From assembly GCA_014058105.1 (NCBI GenBank), contig JACGCM010000018.1, positions 186,001 through 250,000 of the forward strand: a stretch of 64,000 nt of DNA. The letters are read 5' to 3'. The notes under the pieces were generated by a model. It made no database searches. It was not told where the DNA came from and was given only the letters and a program-made list of their open reading frames with translations. Made by a program: the position numbers and the translations under genes. The stretch is from Kingdonia uniflora (taxonomy: Eukaryota; Streptophyta; Magnoliopsida; Ranunculales; Circaeasteraceae). Positions 55,640-64,000 of this stretch are shown piece by piece (positions within the stretch are counted from its first letter, which is position 1; the number at the start of each line of letters is the position of its first letter).

Positions 55640-58600
55640 CTAAATATATACAGGATGCCTAATAGGTATCTAATAGGTACATAACTAGTCTAATGATTAT
55701 ATGTAACTATATTATAATTATACATACACATCTCGAGCAAAGGAGTGCTAAGACTATAACTACACTCCAGTCCCAAGAACTACTAACTATACTCCAATCA
55801 CTATCGTAGCCCTCAGGGCACCAAGCAACTAACCTACCTCAGAAATACAATCACATACGAGGGTAAACACCCTCAGCTTTCAATAATCCAATAGTTTTAC
55901 CCAAACCCCAACCAGGCACAACCCCGAAGCTATCACAAGCTAAGCGAGATCGCTCACAACCAAATACCAGCCTAAAACTCATAACAACCAACCAGATACA
56001 TAAGAGGGAGGAATAGATGCAGAAAGGAGAGGATTATGCAGAAGGAAGATGAATCTAATTACACCGCAAATCAATTAGGAGAAGAGGAATTTAAATAAGA
56101 GTAGAAGAATATGATGAACTAGGATAATCCCATAATTATACCAATACAATGATATGTCATGATGATGATATGATGGAATGATATAATCTTATGATTATCC
56201 CAAGTGCAGAAGATTCTATATTAAACATAATGCATAAAGGGTTAAGGATTTCTATCAGAAGAACCTACGAATTGGAAGTATGCAGAGATGCAATAATATG
56301 CTTGATGATGATGATATGATGGAATGATTTAACGATGTCAACCCAAAGGGCTAACCCCCATGACTAAAGTGGGCTGACAACTACTAAAGAAGGATTTCCT
56401 TAAGGGACCATTATAGATACAAGTACGATTTTTCTAAGCTGACCAGGCTGGGGGAACTACACTGCGCGCCACGAGCACCACAAGAAATCATATCCTCAAT
56501 CACATACAAGGAACCACAGTCCTTACCACACACATGTCACATATAATACGGGTCAGGGGATATATTCGGTCATTATAAGATAAGAGAATATATTGTCTAT
56601 GGATGTGAGCAAAAATCCTAAAGACTGAAACACAACTCCTGCCAACACAGCTAGCACACAATAAGATAACTACCTGCCTAAGAGCGTGGCAACCAAAACT
56701 AACATAGATGCCCACCTGTGACTCAGTTGCACCATTTGAACCTAGATGAAACCACAACTTAACCGTCACGACATCTAAACAACATCAGTCTCTAACATTC
56801 CTCAAAGCAACATGATTGCCATCAAGTACTTCAGTACTGTCATCACAGACTAGTACTCATGGGGTGACCTACAAGTGTCCAACAAGTAGTTTACAATCCC
56901 CAAAAACCGAACTGTATTACAATCCCTTAATCATATACATAAGTCACTAGCACAGATGCACAGGAACCCACCAGGTCTGTCTACATCCAAGGTGACAATC
57001 TCTGCGAACAGATGCTCGATGATGATAGTTTCCCTATACTGATGCGACAGTCCACCCAGCTGATTCCAACATCATGGGTGACGTACAACTTCATAAACCA
57101 CATGGCTCAGCCGCGTACCCCATTGAGCCATGCTGTCTCGCTGCCTCCTAGATGAGGGAAGGGAACACAGCCCTATAAGCCTCATCCCAGGGAAGGAAGG
57201 CTTGACAAGTAAGCTCTATTAGCTCTAAGAATCATGAGGGCAATAAGTGTCACAATACGATGAGCAAACAATCATAAGGCAAACTATCAGAAGTTCAACA
57301 TCTACGACCAACCACCACGGATAAGCCGTCTGCTCACCACCAATAACTAACAGTCCAAGAGATACCACACTCCCACATGGAATCTAACATTCCAAACAAC
57401 CACCAATCACAATGACAGTGTTCAAGGACCAGGCCTCGAGAATACATAGTACACCTGAACTAATCCTAAGACTAATCAAAACAAATAACAGGCAAGAGGA
57501 CGAGCTCCGAATGGAAGACCACGTCTTACTGAAGTTATGGCACCCCAAGACTACTCTGGAACCAAGTCCAGCAGCCCAAACTAACCAAGTTGCTATACTA
57601 TAAGGTGAGAACTATAGTCTCTGAACTACACTATCTCAAAGAAATTGCGGCTAAACCACAAGCCGTCCATAAGTCTCTACTAATCGTTAAACCAAGTTAC
57701 TAGTGCCCTGAAACAAGATGGCCACCCTAATAACTAACCAACGATACCATACTCAAAATATTATATATATATATATATATATATAGCGACACTGAGGCGT
57801 CGCAACACACTGAGAAATGCCTTTGTTCTCAACCTCAACGAAGAAAAGAGTCGCGATAACCACCCTCAATGAAATCGGTCAAAGAGGAATCTCAGGAGTT
57901 ATCATCACATCGACAATAACAGAGAATAACCTCCTCTGGCTAATCATAACCTACGAGTTCTATCTAATAACTAAACTCACGTTGTTGCGGGTTTTACTAA
58001 TTTATCAAACCCTTAAATACTCTCGTCTAAGGTAATGCTTAACGGATAACCATTAAAGTGTCCTAATCAATTAACCCACATACTAACCTAGTCACAGATA
58101 TAATATACTAAACTATGTATTTCTATAACTCACGAATCAGCATAATAATCTAGTTAATCAGAAAGATAAAACTCACCTGACAAAATGCTCTAGAAGAATC
58201 AATCCGAGCAATACAACTCAACGCTCCATCAACGGCACCTCACGGATAAACACGCCCAATCAAACCACTAGCCAAGCAACACTACACCACCATTATCCTA
58301 GCAAACGCGATTTAGAGTAAGCACAACTCAACCAATCATAACCATAACTTACAATCCAACCTAACCCAGCATAATCCAAATCCAATCTACCAATCGTAGG
58401 TTAAACCAAAACAGAAATCAGATTATCAAATCAGATTATTAAGGAAGGAAAAATAGTTCATAAAAGGAGGAAAACAGTTTACCAAAGGGGAAAAACAGTT
58501 AGGCGGTGCGAACTGATTTAAGATCTCCGGAACACCACAACGACCTCTATAATCGCTTCTCTAAACCCAAATCAATAAAAAAATCTTCGAGAATCAAACA

Positions 58601-59568
58601 CCAATGACTTATAGCAATAACTACTCTCCAAATCTTCCCAAATCAAATACCAAGCAAGCAAGAGGGTTACACTGAACTGAAAATTAGATTGCAAAGTTAG
58701 AACGGCAACAGTGAATTACTTACAGAAAAAGGCAACTGCGATTGGAAATGGATGACTATTAGATGGAGATTGAAGATAGTTAAAATAGCCCTCCCTCTAT
58801 ACTTCAAAACAGCAACAACAAAGGCGGGAACGACTGAAACTGATCAGCCACAAGGGCAGCAGCAACTGAGCCATAACAGTTGCCTCTACTCCCTCTTACA
58901 GCAGTAACTCTTCTCTCTCCAATTCGAATCAAAACAAGGACCCCAAAAGCAACACAACAATCACAAACCCTAAATCAATTCAAGCCTCAAGGGTTCCACC
59001 AAAACCGAAATCAACCCAAAGATACAAGGGAGAGAGAGAGGAATTACTCACTGAGAGAAGCGATGAAGATCGCGGCAAAGAATCATGTCGAATTCGGCGA
59101 GCAAGGCGAGGAGAGGATTCAGTTTGGAGAGGGGAGGATTCGATTAGGAGAAGAGAGAGAGAGTGAAAGAGAAATGTGAGGAGAGAGAATGGATAATGAT
59201 ATATATATATAATCGCCAAGTAGTTCGAACGGATACGAAAGTCGTTCGAAGAACCAAGAGGTCTTGGGTCAAATTCTAGGAGGGATGAATCAACTCGTTC
59301 GAACAAAAATCTGCCCAATGGCCAAGACGTCCAGAAGACACTAAGATTGTCCAGATGACACTGAGATTCGTTCGAACAACCAAAGGGCCTCGTTCGAACG
59401 GAAATCTGGGAAAATCACAAAATGTCACTCTGAGGTCTTCTGAACCACACACAACCCCAAGACTCTCAGAAGACTGGAGCAAACCGAACAACCATCACAA
59501 CCCTAACAAAGGGTTCCCAAGGTCTAAACACCACCTCTACCGCTTCACGGCCACAGAATTCTGTAACA
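55168..59568 (-). mobile_element. ~4.4-kb LTR of a gypsy-type element, solo
   Basis: On the minus strand it starts TGTTACAGAATTCTGTGGCC and ends GGATTTTGGGGCGTGACA, with TG..CA borders. A TATA run (59211-59199) is followed on the minus strand by CTCTCTCC leader sequence and 'TTTAGGGTTTGTG', so the promoter points left. Two (TA)n tracts lie at 55613-55639 and 57762-57785. The plus-strand start TGTCACGCCCC also resembles LTR starts, leaving orientation not fully certain. No gag-pol adjoins either side. Flanking 5-mers (ATAAT, CTTAG) do not match. The length is long for an LTR but plausible for Tekay-type elements. Frames inside are chance. Confidence 0.55.
59199..59211 (-). promoter_or_regulatory. 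TATA-rich core promoter of the long LTR
   Basis: ATATATATATATA followed on the minus strand within 40 bases by a CT-rich leader. Inferred promoter. Confidence 0.35.
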
Positions 59569-60204
59569 CTTAGATTAAACTAGACCCTGAAGTATGGGCT
59601 ACATTGTTGGCTGCATGTAAGATTCATGGGTTAGTAGAATTGGGTGAAACTATTGGGGAAAAGCTAATTCAACTGGATCCTACCCATGATGGAAATTATG
59701 TCCTTTTAGCTAATATTTATGCCAAATCAAAGAAATGGGGAGATGTTATACGAGTTTGCAGATTAATGGTTGACCGGGGTACAACTTAAGTTACGGGATG
59801 GAGCTTGATTGAAGTTGAGGGGAAGACTCGATCATAAGTTCATTGCAGGGGATAGAGTCCACGGGCAGTCATTCAAGATTTACAAAAAACTTAAAGAGAT
59901 TGAAAGTCGATCGTTATTGGCTGGGTATGTTCCAGATATTTCACCAGTGCTGCATAATATATCTGAGGGGGAAAAGGAGAATGTCATTAGAGGGCATAGT
60001 GAGAGACTAGCCATTGCTTTTGGTTTTTTGGTGATGGATGTCGGGAGCTGTATTCGGGTTGTGAAGAATTTAAGAGTTTGTAGGGATTGCCATGAAGTTT
60101 GTAAGATGATCTCCAAGGTTTTTGAGAGGGAGATTATAGTGAGAGATGGTAGTAGGTTCCACCATTTTATGGGAGGCATGTGTTCTTGCCTTGATTATTG
60201 GTAA
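59569..60204 (+). pseudogene. C-terminal part of a PPR-DYW protein, 5'-truncated
   Basis: The frame begins right at the LTR border: IKLDPEVWATLLAACKIHGL, GETIGEKLIQLDPTHDGNYV, LLANIYAKSKKWGDV (last PPR-like and E motifs, 59574-59787). After a stop it gives GWSLIEVEGKTRS (E+), a frame change near 59835, then FIAGDRVHGQS and the DYW domain: GHSERLAIAFGF, VVKNLRVCRDCHEVCKMISK, REIIVRDGSRFHHF, GMCSCLDYW and stop. The zinc-binding HSE and CxxCH motifs of the DYW cytidine deaminase are intact. Such proteins edit C to U in chloroplast or mitochondrial RNA. Upstream PPR repeats, which set the target, are absent in the window, so with one stop and one frameshift this is a pseudogene. The last residue triplet DYW is the true family C-terminus. 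Confidence 0.9.
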
Positions 60205-60656
60205 AGAGATTGATTTATTTATGACCAGTTCAGGAAGGGAAATAAGATTAACTAAACATGATTACTTCTTACTTGTTTATCATAAGAAGAAGATCTTCAA
60301 AAAGCATCATCATATATCTTCTAAAAATGATGCATGATCTGTTCAAAAAGGGCTGCATGATAGACTTCTCTATAACTTTTGATGTTTCTCAGGGGAATTT
60401 AGTTGTGGATGTTTTATTTCTGCAAATGCTGTAGTTTCTTTCCAGGAGCTTTTACAACTGGTGAAACTAATTGCAGAAAAATCACCCAAAAGTAAAAGTA
60501 AAATTTCATAATTTCAATCTCAGTTTTTAGTTAGTTTAGGTTATATTGGTTACGCATTTAATTTAACATAGTTGAAAAAAAAATGTTATGTGTTCGATAA
60601 TATGTGTGGGGGGCCCCTATCGGCTTATAATTATTGCTATTCTTTAAATCTATCAG
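60205..60656. other. Spacer between the PPR fragment and the first SPC25 exon
   Basis: I looked for the N-terminal SPC25 exon here and saw none. It is AT-rich and probably PPR 3' flank plus intron. Confidence 0.5.
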
Positions 60657-63600
60657 TGAATATTGGACAACTTAAAGTGTGCCTAAGGCAACTAGAAGAT
60701 GATTTGGTTAGAGCTTTATCATGTATGCACGTAAGGATAAGGGTATATTTATTTCGTGTGCGAATTGAATTATAGCAATTTGGTCAATTAAATGCAATGA
60801 ATTTGATTTTTTTTTTTACTTTTATTCTTTTATGGTTCAATGGTTTACATTATGGAACAGAATGGGGTATTGAAGAAATATGAAACATGAGTTTTTACAT
60901 TATTCTTTTATGGTTCAATTTGATTTCGTATTAAAATGTAGGATTTACGAGACCTTTTCGAGTTTGTTTGACTTTAAAGACCAATGAGACAATGACCCTT
61001 GTCGCGCTTGATGTGCGGTATTGATGGCCAAATCTGTAAATTTACCTGGTGGACGACGAGGCCTACAATTGATCAGCTAGGACTTAGCATAGTATATATG
61101 ATTTACCTACAAGCATTTTATTTTCGCAATTTTTTGGTTTGCTGAAGTATAGTGAATGTTTAAATCAAATCACATGGAAATCTATCTGTTACCAAATTTA
61201 GGTCTTTCATGTTTAGCATTGCTAAAGTTCAATAATATCCTTATACTTATAGCTTGGGAACTTTTAAAAACATGTTCCAACTATGTTGTCCTTTGTTTGC
61301 TGCGTTCAGTAAAGAACCGTAAAGAGGCAAAACATATGGCTATAACCGATTCGATCAGAGCTGCGAAAGATAACATGGAAGAACTCAAAAGGATTGCGCA
61401 AGACCAAAAGGTGATGAAATACCAATATGCAGCAATAATTTATCAACAGTTAAAAGGTAACCTCCTTGCTTCAGTTTTGTTTTATTATATCTGAACATGA
61501 AGATAATCTGTAAGAGAGATTTCCTAAATTAAAGCATCTGATAATTCAGAGAAGACGATGAAGTCCACGATAATGCCTAAATATGACTCTAGTACAAGAA
61601 AAAATATATATTCTCGATATAGACATCCATTCAAAGTAGATAATTAAAGGGGACATTTAAGGAATGACCATATGCGTCTTAATAATTAGGAGATCAAGTT
61701 GTGATATTTTGTGCACGAAACTAGCATCTTATTGTTCATCTGTCAGCATTAGAAGTTCTAAATTGAATCATATCCATAATTTTTCTAGCCCTTTGTCCTT
61801 TTCTTTTGTTTCTCCTCTTCCCCTAATGGACCTTATCCTTAAGCGCTTTTGTCTCAAATTTCCATTATTATTTCCTTTTAACTTAGGGCGTTGACCTTCT
61901 TTAGTTGTTTTCAGTTAAATTTATGTTGAGCATGAAATTTGCCTTGTAACATCTTTATTATTTAATTCCTTATAAAGGAACTAAAGTTTATAAAATATTT
62001 TTTGAATTAAGCTTTGGCAGCACTTGAAATGGACACTAACCAAGGGATTAGACACAAAGAACATATACAAGATGCCATTTCTTGGTACAATAAGTTCCTT
62101 GGTTTTTGTGTTGAAGGAGGACATGGTAAGTTTGGATCCTCTTACATGGCACATTGAAGCTCTTTTAATTTGGATTCTCATTTTATTAACAAGTTTTTTT
62201 TCCTGAAGGAGTTAAGTTTATATTCAATAAAATCAACTTACAAAATCCAAATGAAGAGTATTCATGTACACTCAGACATGTAGATGACAACTATACTCGT
62301 AAGGATTGGATTTTTTACTTCTTCTGTTATATAGATTTTAGTTGTTGATACCTTTGCGGCATCATATATTTGATATCACTTCATTATTTTTCGTTATGCT
62401 TTCCAGTGTTGGACTGTGATCCATATTTGGGTGATATGAAGGATTTTATCCAAGAGTTGAACCAAGCAAATGGCTTGTTCAAGTTTGTTAGAATTATGAG
62501 AGAAAAGTTTCAAGCCACTGCATTAAAAGGTATAACCCTGTATCTTGTATATCATCTTTTCAGAAAGCTGTCATTTAGTTTACGTCCAATAACTCAATTA
62601 GGAGAGTGTACTCTTAAATGCATTTGTAAGGCTCTGTGTAACACTTGGTATTAAAAAAAATTGTATTGTCTAATACTCATACTGTACAGTTTTATTCATC
62701 GCTCAATCCACAAAAAGGTTATGGGCTTTTAAAAATCACATATTTGAATAAAACAGTCATATAGCATATAAATATGCAATGAATTATGTTTTGCCAAATA
62801 TTAATTCGAGTCCTCAGACATCAAACCCGAAATTTACTTAAAGATTTCCTGTACCAATATTTATAGCATATACCAAATTTTTAACTCATGGTATTGCTTG
62901 ATTCATGTATAATTTAGGTCCAGTAAATTATGGAAGAGTGTTTTTATCTGAAAGCAGTTATTAACAAGTTTTTCTTGTGTTTAATTTGGCAAGAGCTATA
63001 TCGGAAGATATCTCTATGTTTCCGGACACATCAACAGCTTCTACATCTGTACTAGCTGCGTCCATTTCGTCTGATGGGAGTGATTCTTCATAAATGGAAA
63101 AAGAAGTCCAAGTTCAACTGGGAGAACTCCAAAAATTTCCCAGAAAGGTTAACCATGGTCGAGTGGGTAAATCAGCAATTCTTACTCCTGTATCTGCATT
63201 ATCTCATAGACAATCCGTACTTTTTAAGGTATCCCGTTAAATATTTTTCTTATAAAAATATTTTTATTTTATCCTTCCGGCTAGAGCCTAAAACAAAATG
63301 GAGCTTTTGATTATAACCAGGAATTCTAATGTGCGTTCTGCGGTCGCTTTTGTGGTATATCCTACATGTAAAACAATGAGATTTCCCCCCTTTTCTTCTC
63401 ACAGCTGACACAAGAACGTAAGCACTGATGTTCTTGGACCCAGGAAAGATATTTTCATGTATCTTGTGAAATTATAGGAAGAAACTGACAAATAGAAAAT
63501 AAAATATTTTGTTTGTTCAATGAAAGCTCATATCTTGTTCCCCTGATATGTTAGACGGCAAAATAGAACATATTAGGAAAAAGAGAGGCAGATCTAAGAT

Positions 63601-63963
63601 GATATGCTGAAACGCAATAGAAACTAGCCAATGATTAGGAGACTAAGTTGTGCAAATAACGTGTTACCTACATCAACTCTCCCAAAATCTTGTAACATCC
63701 TACTCAGTTACCTATAACTTTGTAGCCAAAGAAAAAGGATGATGGGAAAAATGACTGTAGTCCACAATTTTTCTTCTCTTATGTAAAGTTGAGAACCATA
63801 CCCTCATTCTACTTTTTGTGATAAATTTTCAAAGCCACGAATTGGTTTTTGGCACTTGGTATATTCATATAACAGATGGGCTCTCTTTTCTTCTAATGTT
63901 GTTTGAAGAGAGTGATAAATAAATTTTTTGAGTACATATGCAAATTGTTTGTTGCAGAAATGA
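60657..63963 (+). CDS. SPC25: Kinetochore protein SPC25 homologue (first exon not found, one in-frame stop)
   Basis: Exons with canonical GT/AG borders: 60657-60730, 61315-61456, 62021-62125, 62209-62298, 62407-62529, 62996-63228 and perhaps a last AAATGA at 63958-63963. Phases agree throughout. They encode a coiled coil (GQLKVCLRQLEDDLVRALS; RKEAKHMAITDSI.AAK..MEELKRI), then the SPC25 globular domain: DAISWYNKFLGFCVEGGHGV, KFIFNKINLQNPNEEYSC, LDCDPYLGDMKDFIQELNQ, NGLFKFVRIMREKFQATA, and a Ser-rich tail. SPC25 is part of the NDC80 complex that attaches microtubules to kinetochores. TAA at 63091-63093 ends the frame, but the same frame goes on to KVNHGRVGKSAILTPVSA and QSVLFK, which looks like the normal plant SPC25 tail, so the stop is probably a mutation removing ~45 residues. 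The N-terminal ~60 residues were not found; just upstream is the PPR fragment. For exon 2 I chose the acceptor at 61314 because the one at 61309 would give an immediate stop. Gene or recent pseudogene; I cannot tell. Confidence 0.8.
63229..63957 (+). other. Probable last intron of SPC25
   Basis: Begins GTATCC after ...CTTTTTAAG and ends TTGTTTGTTGCAG; the next codons AAA TGA would close the frame. No other gene is visible in the stretch. Confidence 0.4.
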
Positions 63964-64000
63964 TAAGTTAAAGCTTCAATTGCATCCTTTCACTCTGCTC
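63964..64000 (+). other. SPC25 3' flank, window end
   Basis: Only 37 bases remain; likely 3' untranslated region if the last exon is right. Confidence 0.3.

Noticed and set aside
58880..59179. 99-codon frame with Arg/Glu-rich end and its minus-strand shadow
   Set aside because: Lies in the GA/CT-rich leader of the long LTR; low-complexity translation.
55168..59573. Solo LTR with a 5-bp target duplication inserted in the PPR gene
   Set aside because: The flanking 5-mers (ATAAT and CTTAG) differ and no PPR sequence lies to the left, so I do not claim a simple insertion.

Overview
This is a gene-poor, AT-rich stretch of plant nuclear DNA, almost certainly from a eudicot. The clade is shown by spliced plant gene remnants (a PPR-DYW protein, a kinetochore SPC25 gene, a FIGL1-type AAA-ATPase), Ty1/copia and Athila/Tat-like Ty3/gypsy retrotransposons, a plant LINE with an RNase H tail, PIF/Harbinger and hAT DNA transposons, and a plant mobile domain (PMD) protein. 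I cannot name the species. Most of the window is nested, decayed transposable elements.

Layout. 1-640: end of a copia element and its LTR. 1945-2353: a complete Harbinger-type MITE with TTA target duplication. 2818-3090: a 141-bp tandem duplication. 3115-9671: large PIF/Harbinger element, copy 1. 9672-14530: a ~425-500 bp repeat on both sides of a gypsy-type element with a 3.1-kb LTR and almost no internal region. 14640-17960: truncated copia element (minus strand). 18236-19598: old Athila-type solo LTR. 20228-20860: FIGL1-like pseudogene. 24370-26763: 5'-truncated LINE. 26764-28352: gypsy 3' end and LTR debris. 28353-39021: full Athila/Tat-like element, both LTRs, 5-bp duplication TGCGT, tRNA-Asp type primer site. 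39027-45260: inverted copies of another LTR-like repeat around a second gypsy gag remnant, with a 1.1-kb hAT element (8-bp duplication) inserted. 45261-47010: truncated Harbinger, copy 3. 48347-54876: complete 6.5-kb Harbinger, copy 2. 55168-59568: a ~4.4-kb LTR without its element. 59569-60204: PPR-DYW fragment. 60657-63963: SPC25 exons.

The most interesting system is the Harbinger family. Copies 1 and 2 carry four genes in two convergent pairs: PMD (+) facing a SANT-like gene (-), then transposase (+) facing a second SANT/NAM-associated-like gene (-). A long inverted repeat sits between the pairs, and a related short hairpin lies upstream of the PMD gene. Copy 3 has the same first SANT-like gene facing the transposase directly, so modules have been exchanged. 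The PMD gene is therefore integral cargo of a cut-and-paste transposon in at least two insertions. All copies here are decayed by stops, frameshifts and deletions, so any mobility would depend on copies elsewhere.

The only reading frame that looks nearly intact is SPC25: six to seven exons with consistent GT/AG junctions. It lacks its N-terminal exon in this window and has one in-frame stop before a still recognisable C-terminal tail.
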